From Anaerolineaceae bacterium (lineage in GTDB: Bacteria > Chloroflexota > Anaerolineae > Anaerolineales > Anaerolineaceae): a stretch of DNA of 5,869 nt. The notes beneath the pieces are model-generated. The model ran no database searches. It was not told the origin of the DNA and saw only the letters and a program-made list of their open reading frames with translations. The position numbers and the translations under genes are program-made. Positions 1 through 5,869 of the stretch are shown in pieces; within the stretch, counting starts at the first letter, position 1, and each line of letters begins with the position of its first letter. The stretch spans positions 1 to 5,869 of the forward strand of contig DPKV01000099.1 of the NCBI GenBank assembly GCA_003542325.1. Reading direction: 5' to 3'.

Positions 1-304
1 TCGGGTCCAGCGCAGCGCTGTTGACAATCACATCCAGGCTGCCGAATTGTTCGACGGCAGTTTTAACCATGGCGGACACGGATTCAGGATCGGTCACATC
101 TACTGCAACAGCCAGGGCATCGATTCCATCCCGGACAAGCGCTTGCGCCTGTTCCTTGGCGGCTTCTTGGTCAAGGTCAGCCACCACCACCTTCGCGCCG
201 GCTTCGCCCAGGGTACGAGTGAACTGCCGGCCCAATAATCCTGCCCCGCCAGTGACCAGTGCGGTCCGTCCGTTCAGGGAGAATTTTTCCATTATCTTTG
301 ACAT
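1..304 (-). CDS. SDR-family NAD(P)-dependent oxidoreductase (N-terminal part, cut by left edge)
   Basis: My reverse-strand translation gives 101 residues running off the left edge, so this is the 5' third to half of a usual ~250-residue short-chain dehydrogenase/reductase. Visible features are the Rossmann glycine motif TGGAGLLG (residues 18-25), an acidic residue ending strand 2 (D43 in VVVADLD), DVTD (69-72) and NSAA (95-98), the counterpart of the family's NNAG. The acidic strand-2 residue suggests NAD(H) rather than NADP(H) preference. The Ser-Tyr-Lys catalytic residues lie outside the window. The ATG at 304 is chosen because AAGGA sits 6 nt upstream; an in-frame ATG at 292 is less well placed. 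It follows the Gfo/Idh oxidoreductase after 107 nt and appears to have its own promoter. Substrate unknown; a sugar or sugar-precursor role is inferred from context. Confidence 0.9.
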   Translation of the reverse strand, partial: MSKIMEKFSLNGRTALVTGGAGLLGRQFTRTLGEAGAKVVVADLDQEAAKEQAQALVRDGIDALAVAVDVTDPESVSAMVKTAVEQFGSLDVIVNSAALDP

Positions 305-308
305 AATT

Positions 309-315
309 TTTCCTT
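309..315 (-). promoter_or_regulatory. Ribosome binding site of the SDR gene
   Basis: On the minus strand GAAGGAA lies just upstream of the ATG at 304, with the AAGGA core about 6 nt from the start codon. This supports the start at 304 over the in-frame ATG at 292. Confidence 0.6.
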
Positions 316-336
316 CAGTGAAACACCAATATTCGA

Positions 337-365
337 AAGATATTATACCAGCGGGGGCCAGTCAA
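337..365 (-). promoter_or_regulatory. Putative sigma70-type promoter for the SDR gene
   Basis: Read on the minus strand, TGGTATAAT (342-350) is a perfect extended -10 element (TG-N-TATAAT). A TTGACT hexamer lies at 360-365. It is only 12 nt from TATAAT, but exactly 17 nt from an overlapping TATCTT (337-342), so either an extended -10 promoter or a conventional -35/-10 pair could operate. Transcription would start near 330-335, leaving a leader of roughly 25-30 nt with the AAGGA ribosome site before the ATG at 304. A short inverted repeat (AATAT/ATATT, 328-344) overlaps the -10 and start region; it may be chance. No transcript data, so this is a sequence-based prediction. Confidence 0.6.
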
Positions 366-411
366 CGGTTTATTCAGGATGATGACGAAAAAGGGAATCA
401 GGATAAATGGA

Positions 412-1407
412 CTAGGATGAGAAAATGAAATGTGTGCCGGAGGATGCTGAATTATGGACGGCTTCAGTCATCTGTAAGGACCGGATTCCATCCGACAAAG
501 AACAACGGGAAGGTTCCTCACCCCGAACCAATGCCAGGAAATGCCGGGTTTCTTCCATAAACAACTGGTTCCGGTCAAACCCATCCGGCGGAGAAAGCGT
601 CTGCCAGGCCTTATCCTGCGCCGAATAGACGCGGGCCTCTGCGGTTGCGTTCTCCCAGCGGATATGCCCGTTCTCAGCATTGATCTCCAGCCAATGCGCT
701 GGCGGCCGCTGGAAATAATCCAGATGGCCAGAGCCGATCATCCCATTATTGAAGTTCAAAAGGATTTCAGCCACGTCTTCCACGTCCAGATCGAGCTGCG
801 AGACCTGACCGGTCATTGCGGTCAGGGAATCAACCTCCCCAAACAACCAGCGCAGGTAATCCAGCGGGTGACAAAGCGTATTGACCACGCCCCCGCCCAG
901 GTCTTTCCGGGCTGCGTACCCCTGGCGGTAATCCTCCCAGGGATGCCACCCCGGGAGATATTCTCCCCAATGCGCACGGACGGAGAGGGGTTTCCCCAAC
1001 TCGCCGGTTTGCAGCAGCGCTTTGATTTGCGTCAATACCGGATGAAAGCGGAATTGGTATCCGACCAGAACCTGTAATTCTTTTTCTGCGACAATTTCAT
1101 TCAGAGTGTTCACCCTGTTGTCCATCCGGTCCGAGATCGGTTTTTCCAGCAGCAGGTGACATCCGGCCCGAGCCGCCGGGATCGCCACGTCCAGATGCAA
1201 TGCGGTGGGATTGGATACGATCACTGCGTCAGGCTGATGCGCCAATGCAGCATCCAGGTCAGTCTCGACCGGGAAAGGTGCCAGCTCCTCATCAGGCAGC
1301 GTGCTGTGATGCGTCCGGTAAAGCAGGATATCCCGCTCTCCCAGCGCCAGCAGGTTGCGCAGATGGCGTCTGCCAATGGAACCCAAACCTGCGATCATCA
1401 ATTTCAT
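412..1407 (-). CDS. Gfo/Idh/MocA-family oxidoreductase
   Basis: A complete 331-residue protein of typical family length. The N-terminal Rossmann domain starts at once with MKLMIAGLGSIGRRH (dinucleotide-binding glycines at 7-12). The EKP motif at 88-90 holds the conserved lysine K89. The C-terminal alpha/beta domain has GGGVVNTLCHPLDYLRWLFG (171-190), with the family His (H180) and following Asp (D183). The Asp usually found three residues before that His is replaced by Thr (T177). Such enzymes oxidise or reduce hydroxyl or keto groups of sugars, sugar nucleotides or inositols with NAD(P) in the cytoplasm. Substrate cannot be read from sequence. It lies 44 nt after the small membrane protein gene in the same direction, so is probably co-transcribed with the glycosyltransferase genes. 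The Shine-Dalgarno before the ATG is weak, but the start fits the Rossmann fold. No hairpin terminator is seen after the TAG. Confidence 0.93.
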   Translation of the reverse strand: MKLMIAGLGSIGRRHLRNLLALGERDILLYRTHHSTLPDEELAPFPVETDLDAALAHQPDAVIVSNPTALHLDVAIPAARAGCHLLLEKPISDRMDNRVNTLNEIVAEKELQVLVGYQFRFHPVLTQIKALLQTGELGKPLSVRAHWGEYLPGWHPWEDYRQGYAARKDLGGGVVNTLCHPLDYLRWLFGEVDSLTAMTGQVSQLDLDVEDVAEILLNFNNGMIGSGHLDYFQRPPAHWLEINAENGHIRWENATAEARVYSAQDKAWQTLSPPDGFDRNQLFMEETRHFLALVRGEEPSRCSLSDGIRSLQMTEAVHNSASSGTHFIFSS

Positions 1408-1451
1408 GGGTGCCGCCCGGCCTTGAACATCAAATGGTGCACACCTTCCCG

Positions 1452-1700
1452 CTATTCGTCTTTCTTTTCAGATTTGATACCATTTGTCCCGCCATATTCA
1501 TCCAATTCGTCCAGTTGATCCTGTACATCACCCGTTTTCCCTTTACGGAAAAAGGCGACAATTTTCTTCCAATAAATCCGGATGGCAACTGCGATACCTA
1601 AAAGACCAGCCAGCAGCATCTGGATGATAAAACTGCCCGAACCGGGGTCCAAATACATCAGGGGTTTTAAAAATAGTCCAAATCTCATCAATAACCTCAT
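1452..1700 (-). CDS. Small single-pass membrane protein with YLDPGSGS motif
   Basis: Encodes 82 residues from the ATG at 1700, or 78 from the in-frame ATG at 1688. The latter has GAGG 6 nt upstream, whereas the former has no clear ribosome site, so 1688 may be the true start. YLDPGSGS occupies residues 16-23, followed by a hydrophobic segment (about 23-41), a basic stretch with aromatic residues (RIYWKKIVAFFRKGK, 41-55) and an acidic, charged tail ending KKDE. The layout predicts one membrane helix with the basic C-terminal side in the cytoplasm. From memory, short proteins with this motif recur near polysaccharide and surface-assembly genes in several phyla; I know no established function. 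It sits 21 nt after the 462-residue methyltransferase gene and 44 nt before the Gfo/Idh gene, which argues that it is a real gene in the operon and not a chance reading frame. Confidence 0.82.
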   Translation of the reverse strand: MRLLMRFGLFLKPLMYLDPGSGSFIIQMLLAGLLGIAVAIRIYWKKIVAFFRKGKTGDVQDQLDELDEYGGTNGIKSEKKDE

Positions 1701-1721
1701 TTCACGGTAATGATAGCACGC

Positions 1722-3110
1722 CTACCGTTTTTTCGCTTTCATCAGGTAGAGTATCCGTTCCGATCCCGGTACCGGCGTTTGTTCCAAAATTTCAAAATAA
1801 ACCTGAAAATCCGCTTCAAACCCGGAAACGGTATAGCGGTCAAAAATATCCTCGCGGGATCGGAGCAGCCGCTGAACCTGCGAATCGGATTTCGGCACAA
1901 ATTCGATCACCAAATACTCACTGATCTCAGATAAGAACTGCGCCAGTTTCCCCAGTGGGACATTATTGGAAATCGCCAGGTGATGCACCAAGGCAAGCGC
2001 CAATACCATTGATACAGGACCCCGATCCACCAGCGATTCCCGCTCCCGGTGCCCCCAACCCAATCCGGGGGAGGGATTGGCCAGGTCCATCACCAACGGC
2101 AGGATATTCCCTTCGTGGTTTTTCCGGGCCTGGATATAATTCCTGGAGACAGCGCCGGGGTCCACGTCAAAAGCAACGGTAAAGATACCGGCGTCGCTCG
2201 CCAACCGGCTGAACTCGCCGGTGTTCGCGCCCAGGTCCCAGACGCCCGATGGCTGGACGCGCTCAATATAACGCTTCACAATGGCTTTCTTTTGTTCAAA
2301 AGCGGATTCGGAATAGTTGGTCTCCTGGTAGTAATCCGCCCACTCGGTCCCGCTGGTGCGGATCGTGAGACCCTTGACCGTGTTACGCAGGCTGTCCAGC
2401 AGCCCCACAAGGGACCGCTGGCTGACCTTGCCTTTGACATCCTCCCGGCGCACTTCTTTACCGGCGTAGCGTTTTTGCGTCCGGGCATGCAGGTGGATAT
2501 GAGTCATCAGTCCAAAGCGCAGTTTCGTTCTTGCAGGCAGCAGATCCGCCGTGATATCCAGCGGGATCCCGTCAATGAACAGGCGGCTCATTAAATTCAG
2601 GCGCGGGTCACGATAAGCCATCAGGGCCAGGGGAGCCAGGAAGTGCTGGCAGAACTGCTTGTAAGCCACCCATGGTTCCCCTTCTTTGTAAATTTCAAAT
2701 GAAAGCGTATCGATCAACTGCCAGCGGCCACCGACAAATTGCAGGTTGTAAGCGCTGGCGTCCTTCAGGATCATCCCATGGTCCAGAGCGGTCCGGGCCA
2801 GTCGCAGGGTGATCAAGGCCGCACTGCGCAGCTCGTGGAAGCACCATTCGTACGGGTAGGAAATGAAATTAACTTTTTCCGGCTGGATAACGCGATACGC
2901 CAGGTCTTTGTTGACAGCTTCCACATCATCGATTTCAGCATGATGCACCATCAAACCCTGGCTGACCAGCGCTTCATATAACCCTGATTTCATCAGGTGG
3001 TCATAATGCTCCCGGTAGGATTGGTTGACCTGGCGGTAGAGGGTCCCGTCTTTATAGAACAGAAAACCGCTGGGGTCACGAAAGGATGCAAATTGATACG
3101 AGTCGGTCAT
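1722..3110 (-). CDS. Class I SAM-dependent methyltransferase with kinase-like N-terminal half
   Basis: A 462-residue protein. The C-terminal part (about 265-460) is a class I methyltransferase: SAM-binding motif I VWDLGANTGEF (290-300), acidic motif II FDVDP (314-318), a motif-IV-like region ALALVHHLAI (371-380) and a strand with VIEFVPKSDS (401-410). The N-terminal ~250 residues are not a methyltransferase. They contain LKDASAYNLQF (115-125) and IDTLSFE (133-139), in which D117, N122 and D134 mimic the catalytic and metal-binding spacing of aminoglycoside-phosphotransferase-like kinases. I associate the whole architecture with proteins labelled simply as methyltransferases, some as nodulation NoeA-like; that is memory, unverified. 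The acceptor is unknown; sugar or glycan methylation is inferred from the adjacent glycosyltransferases. The ATG at 3110 has only a weak AGAAG-type ribosome site. The gene follows the family 2 glycosyltransferase after 69 nt and precedes the small membrane protein by 21 nt. Confidence 0.88.
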   Translation of the reverse strand: MTDSYQFASFRDPSGFLFYKDGTLYRQVNQSYREHYDHLMKSGLYEALVSQGLMVHHAEIDDVEAVNKDLAYRVIQPEKVNFISYPYEWCFHELRSAALITLRLARTALDHGMILKDASAYNLQFVGGRWQLIDTLSFEIYKEGEPWVAYKQFCQHFLAPLALMAYRDPRLNLMSRLFIDGIPLDITADLLPARTKLRFGLMTHIHLHARTQKRYAGKEVRREDVKGKVSQRSLVGLLDSLRNTVKGLTIRTSGTEWADYYQETNYSESAFEQKKAIVKRYIERVQPSGVWDLGANTGEFSRLASDAGIFTVAFDVDPGAVSRNYIQARKNHEGNILPLVMDLANPSPGLGWGHRERESLVDRGPVSMVLALALVHHLAISNNVPLGKLAQFLSEISEYLVIEFVPKSDSQVQRLLRSREDIFDRYTVSGFEADFQVYFEILEQTPVPGSERILYLMKAKKR

Positions 3111-3179
3111 AAGTTACTTCTTCTATTCCCTAATTCTGTGTTGATTTTCAAAATGAAACGATCTGGTTAGAACTGAAAA

Positions 3180-4178
3180 TTATTCATTCAGCAATTTATA
3201 AATCCAATTCACCACACGTTGCAGCAAACCACGGACGCCTCTGACGTTCACCAGCCTGGCCATCAGCCCGCCTTTTTGCTGGCCGACGTTGGCAGCCTGC
3301 ACGTCCAGGCCTGACTCCTTCGCTAAAGCTGCGACCTCTTCCGAAACGGCGTTGCCCATCAACCGGACGGTTTGCTGCCGGGTGCAGAACCGCAGGTAGC
3401 CTTTGGCGTCCATGCGGTCATCCATTTCCACCATGCGGCCCATCACGTCTTCACTCCAGCCGCCGGGCAGCATCTCGCGAAGGATCTCCTGAACCACAGC
3501 CTTCGGGCAAACCATCTGGAAATGATGTGCGGAGACCCAGGCTTCCAGCCCCTTGTACTTCACAATGATGTCCTCGATCCCGGCCACTTCCGAATCGTAG
3601 CGTTCCTGGGTCCGGCCGCTGTTGATCCTATATTCCTCTTCCCACTTGTGAGGCATCAACAGACCGCGTTCGGTTTCGATCTCCGGCCTGTTGACAAAGG
3701 CCAGGGTGCTTTCCGAACTCATCACAACCCTTTGTCGGATATAGAACCCGGTGACCGCACCCACATTCGGGAAGGTATCGATGATTTTCAGGTGCTCACC
3801 CAACCACCCCGGCAGATGGAAAACATCGTCATCCGTATAGGCCACGATCTCGCCCGGGGCAGCATTGAAAATGATCTGCAAAGCATTCAGCTTACCAATA
3901 TTTTGTTTGGAAAGGATCAGGTAATCAATCTTCCCATCACGATATAGCCCCTGCAGGTAGGAGACCATCTCCGGCATGCTGCCGTTGTCAAACACCAGCA
4001 GATCAAACGGTTCGCGGGTGTTTTGCAGGATGCTCTCAATCGTCATCCGGGTCACTGCCAGGCGATGCTCAAAATAGCCCACTTCATGCGGCGCATGAAC
4101 CAGCACAGCCACCGTCGTCCGGGCCGGTTTGAAGGCCAGCTTTTTTCCTCGTGAGGGATTCATTCCAATTCTTGGCAT
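3180..4178 (-). CDS. Glycosyltransferase family 2 protein
   Basis: The chosen start is the ATG at 4178 (332 residues, MPRIGMNPS...). It has AGG 6 nt upstream and lies 11 nt after the preceding stop. The reading frame stays open to an ATG at 4220, but that would overlap the previous gene by 31 nt and add an unconserved-looking 14 residues. GT-A features in 332-residue numbering are strand AVLVHAP (24-30), FDNGS (63-67), the nucleotide-contact-like QNIGKLNAL (92-100), and TDDDVFHLPGW (115-125), which includes the metal-binding DxD. A later acidic EMDDRMDAKGYLRF (251-264) may supply the catalytic base region. The protein should transfer a sugar from a nucleotide-sugar donor in the cytoplasm. It lacks a hydrophobic multi-pass domain, so it is a soluble or peripheral enzyme. 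Its C-terminus (about 300-332) is basic and amphipathic, which could aid membrane contact. Donor and acceptor are unknown. Confidence 0.9.
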   Translation of the reverse strand: MPRIGMNPSRGKKLAFKPARTTVAVLVHAPHEVGYFEHRLAVTRMTIESILQNTREPFDLLVFDNGSMPEMVSYLQGLYRDGKIDYLILSKQNIGKLNALQIIFNAAPGEIVAYTDDDVFHLPGWLGEHLKIIDTFPNVGAVTGFYIRQRVVMSSESTLAFVNRPEIETERGLLMPHKWEEEYRINSGRTQERYDSEVAGIEDIIVKYKGLEAWVSAHHFQMVCPKAVVQEILREMLPGGWSEDVMGRMVEMDDRMDAKGYLRFCTRQQTVRLMGNAVSEEVAALAKESGLDVQAANVGQQKGGLMARLVNVRGVRGLLQRVVNWIYKLLNE

Positions 4179-4189
4179 AATGAACCTGA

Positions 4190-5116
4190 CTACTTCTTCC
4201 CGCGTTTCGAGACAAGCCACTGTTTTAGTTCCTGATAGGCTTTATAAGGATGGAAAATGGCGAAGCCAAGGTTGCCCAGGGTGAAAGAATGCAATCGCAC
4301 CAGTGGAAAGATTTCCACCTCGTGCCAGAATGATTTCCAATTGAACGGCTTTCGGGAAAGCCGATTACCGATCAAATGATGGGTCACATCCCCCAGGGTG
4401 AATATCGTGCGGCGGCCGCCGGCCAGTGCAAGGTTGACGGCTGTCTCCGGTTGAAAGTAATGCCTAACCCCACCCGGCAGATGGCTGTAATCGTGGTTCT
4501 GATGAATAACGGTGACGGCCCGGGTGCCATCCACCAGCGGCCAGTTCTGCCAGCGGGTGTGGAAAAGCATCCAATTGTCCCAGCCGGCACGGCCGACCGC
4601 AAAATCAGGGATTTGCTTGAAACACGCACGGGGATAGATAAAATAATCACTCCCTGTCTGACCGTGCAGGCGACCATAGGCAGTCACCTGGTCACGCAGG
4701 GCTTCCGGCCAATCACCGGAAAAATCAAGCGATTCGGTCACGTCAAGGTCATATCGCTGCCCAACCACAAGGAAGCGTTTTTTATCAGCCGAAATACTGT
4801 GGACCGCATCCACAAAATCAGGCAGAAACAAAATGTCCGCGTTGGAGTAAGCGAGAAACGGCGAATCATTCACTGCCCGGGCCAGGTCAAAGATCGAACT
4901 GATCAGCGGCGTCCCCTTCTCATTGCACCGCACGTCCGGCAAATGCCGAATCCCCAACTCCTGGCAAACCTCCGCGATTCCCGGTTCGTCCCCGATCACC
5001 ACAATTTCAACTTCCTCTCCCAACGCCAGCCAGTTGCGCAGCGTATTGCGTTGGATCATCGCAATATGCGGGTCTACAAAAGGCTTGGGTGCCGTAAAAA
5101 GGGTCAATAAAGGCAC
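4190..5116 (-). CDS. GT-A-fold-like putative glycosyltransferase
   Basis: A complete 308-residue protein starting at GTG (5116), 3 nt after the TGA of the upstream methyltransferase; AAGGA lies about 10 nt before the start. No in-frame ATG lies nearby that would keep the first strand MPLLTLFTAPKPF. The N-terminal half has alternating strands and helices like GT-A nucleotide-diphospho-sugar transferases: VEIVVIGDEPG (36-46), then FLAYSNADILFLPDF (87-101), where the NAD triplet takes the place of DxD. Further conserved-looking motifs are GSDYFIYPR (155-163), GRAGWDNW (175-182) and VIHQNHDYSH (203-212), which likely line the active site. I recognise this motif set from other bacterial proteins of similar size, often annotated only as hypothetical or glycosyltransferase-like. 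No signal peptide or membrane helix is evident. The tight spacing to the neighbouring genes supports a joint role in glycan assembly; the sugar is unknown. Confidence 0.8.
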   Translation of the reverse strand: MPLLTLFTAPKPFVDPHIAMIQRNTLRNWLALGEEVEIVVIGDEPGIAEVCQELGIRHLPDVRCNEKGTPLISSIFDLARAVNDSPFLAYSNADILFLPDFVDAVHSISADKKRFLVVGQRYDLDVTESLDFSGDWPEALRDQVTAYGRLHGQTGSDYFIYPRACFKQIPDFAVGRAGWDNWMLFHTRWQNWPLVDGTRAVTVIHQNHDYSHLPGGVRHYFQPETAVNLALAGGRRTIFTLGDVTHHLIGNRLSRKPFNWKSFWHEVEIFPLVRLHSFTLGNLGFAIFHPYKAYQELKQWLVSKRGKK

Positions 5117-5119
5117 AGT

Positions 5120-5869
5120 TCAGTCGTCCTTTCCTTGCGCCAACGGCAGCCAGGCCTGATGAGGGAACAGTCTTTGGACCAGACGACGATAGTACAAGCC
5201 CGCCTGGCGCCTGAGCGCCACAAGGCTTTCCGGCCTGGCCTGTGACTTGAGAGTATCGCCCGCCAGCGGACGGGCAACCACAGTGATATACAGGTTCAGC
5301 AAAGCTGAACGGGGCACACCATGCCGATTCACCACTACAGGCTCAAACCCTGCCTTCCGGAGGACCTCCTGCAAGGTATGCGGCGTGTAGCAGGCCAAAT
5401 GCGCCAGTTCATAGCTGTCATGAGCGTAAAAATTTGGTACTTCCAGAAGTAAATAGCCGTCTTTGTCCAGCAAGTCCCGCCGGATGGACGCCACTGTCCC
5501 CACCGGATCGGGAAGATGTTCCAAAACATGGATCAGACTCACCAGGGAAAATTTGTCTGCTTTTGATGCCGTCAACGCTTCCAGTGATGGGAACATGGGA
5601 ATACCCTGCCCCTCGGCATAAGACCGATAGGCATCGCCAGGTTCCACGCCGGTGACCGCACAGCCAAATGCATTCTGAAATGTCTTCAATAACACGCCGG
5701 TTGATGCGCCGACATCCAGGGAGCGTGATGGCGCCTGCGGAAGCGTGGCATTCAGGATTTTGACAAGATGTGCAGCCCTTTGCTGCTGCACCCAGAGGTC
5801 CTTCCCGGTGGGTTCTTCCGTGGCCTGATAAATCTTGCGGTAATTGGAAGTATAAAAATCCGGGTCGGC
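5120..5869 (-). CDS. Class I SAM-dependent methyltransferase (5' end beyond right edge)
   Basis: The frame has no stop up to the right edge, giving 249 visible residues. The GTG at 5791 is therefore probably internal: the 26 codons before it read ADPDFYTSNYRKIYQATEEP and onward, the Tyr-rich lead-in common in this family. Numbering from the first visible residue, motif I LDVGASTG is at 51-58, VEPG (acidic motif II) at 75-78, HVLEHL at 114-119 and LLLEVPN at 140-146, followed by a HLACYTPHTLQEVLRKAGFEPV region (157-178) typical of Methyltransf_23/11-like enzymes. The last ~60 residues are basic and rich in Arg. It is likely cytoplasmic and transfers methyl from SAM to a sugar or glycan; the target is unknown. 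The stop is 3 nt before the GTG of the GT-A-like gene, so the two are almost certainly co-transcribed. Confidence 0.9.
   Translation of the reverse strand, partial: ADPDFYTSNYRKIYQATEEPTGKDLWVQQQRAAHLVKILNATLPQAPSRSLDVGASTGVLLKTFQNAFGCAVTGVEPGDAYRSYAEGQGIPMFPSLEALTASKADKFSLVSLIHVLEHLPDPVGTVASIRRDLLDKDGYLLLEVPNFYAHDSYELAHLACYTPHTLQEVLRKAGFEPVVVNRHGVPRSALLNLYITVVARPLAGDTLKSQARPESLVALRRQAGLYYRRLVQRLFPHQAWLPLAQGKDD

Noticed and set aside
374..404. Direct repeat TCAGGAT (374-380 and 398-404) after the Gfo/Idh gene
   Set aside because: Only 7 nt and two copies in a short AT-rich gap; compatible with chance.
21..428. 135-codon plus-strand open frame crossing the SDR start and the 305-411 gap
   Set aside because: It is opposite the SDR gene for most of its length, is Ser/Thr/Ala-rich and low in complexity, and crosses the predicted promoter. 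The minus-strand SDR motifs are clear.
541..1077. 178-codon plus-strand open frame
   Set aside because: It is antisense to the Gfo/Idh gene, with no domain-like pattern.
2049..2594. 181-codon plus-strand open frame
   Set aside because: It is antisense to the 462-residue methyltransferase gene; treated as a shadow.
3111..3179. 69-nt gap considered for a terminator or promoter
   Set aside because: An AT-rich TTTCA/TGAAA inverted repeat is present, but there is no GC-rich stem and no T-tract in the right place. The TTGAAA hexamer lacks a good -10 partner at 16-18 nt.
3372..3947. 191-codon plus-strand open frame
   Set aside because: It lies wholly opposite the family 2 glycosyltransferase, whose DxD and other motifs are on the minus strand. 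The His- and Pro-rich translation shows no domain.
4376..5110. 244-codon plus-strand open frame opposite the GT-A-like gene
   Set aside because: It is the antisense shadow of a well-supported minus-strand gene. Its translation has no recognisable motif and a composition typical of antisense frames.
5120..5791. Right-end methyltransferase starting at the GTG at 5791
   Set aside because: The frame continues open to the window edge with family-like sequence, so the true start is most likely outside the window.

Overview
The window is a compact, single-direction stretch of bacterial chromosome. Every gene I can support lies on the minus strand, so it reads from the right edge to the left edge. 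Base composition is moderately GC-rich, genes are tightly packed, and Shine-Dalgarno-like sequences precede several starts. The protein styles, especially the small YLDPGSGS membrane protein and the 308-residue GT-A-like protein, remind me of Chloroflexota (Anaerolineae-type) surface-polysaccharide loci. That taxonomic guess is from memory and is low to moderate in confidence.

Layout in transcription order: (1) a class I SAM-dependent methyltransferase whose 5' end lies beyond the right edge (5120-5869); (2) a 308-residue GT-A-like putative glycosyltransferase with a GTG start, 3 nt downstream; (3) a family 2 glycosyltransferase, 11 nt downstream once its start is corrected to 4178; (4) a 462-residue protein with a class I methyltransferase domain at its C-terminus and a kinase-like signature in its N-terminal half; (5) a small single-pass membrane protein carrying YLDPGSGS; (6) a Gfo/Idh/MocA NAD(P)-dependent oxidoreductase; (7) after a 107-nt gap holding a good extended -10 promoter, the first 101 codons of an SDR oxidoreductase that runs off the left edge.

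Together this looks like part of a glycan (exopolysaccharide, O-antigen-like or protein-glycosylation) biosynthesis locus. Two glycosyltransferases would assemble sugars, two methyltransferases would decorate or cap them, and the Gfo/Idh and SDR dehydrogenases would make or modify a sugar precursor. The Gfo/Idh plus SDR pair resembles pairs found next to nonulosonic-acid (legionaminate-type) genes, but no synthase or cytidylyltransferase is visible here, so that is a hypothesis about the flank.

I see no tRNA, rRNA, CRISPR array, insertion sequence, riboswitch or convincing intrinsic terminator. No intergenic gap exceeds 107 nt. I do not see a clearly new system. The most unusual item is the 462-residue protein, which carries an aminoglycoside-phosphotransferase-like D-x4-N...D signature fused to a methyltransferase.
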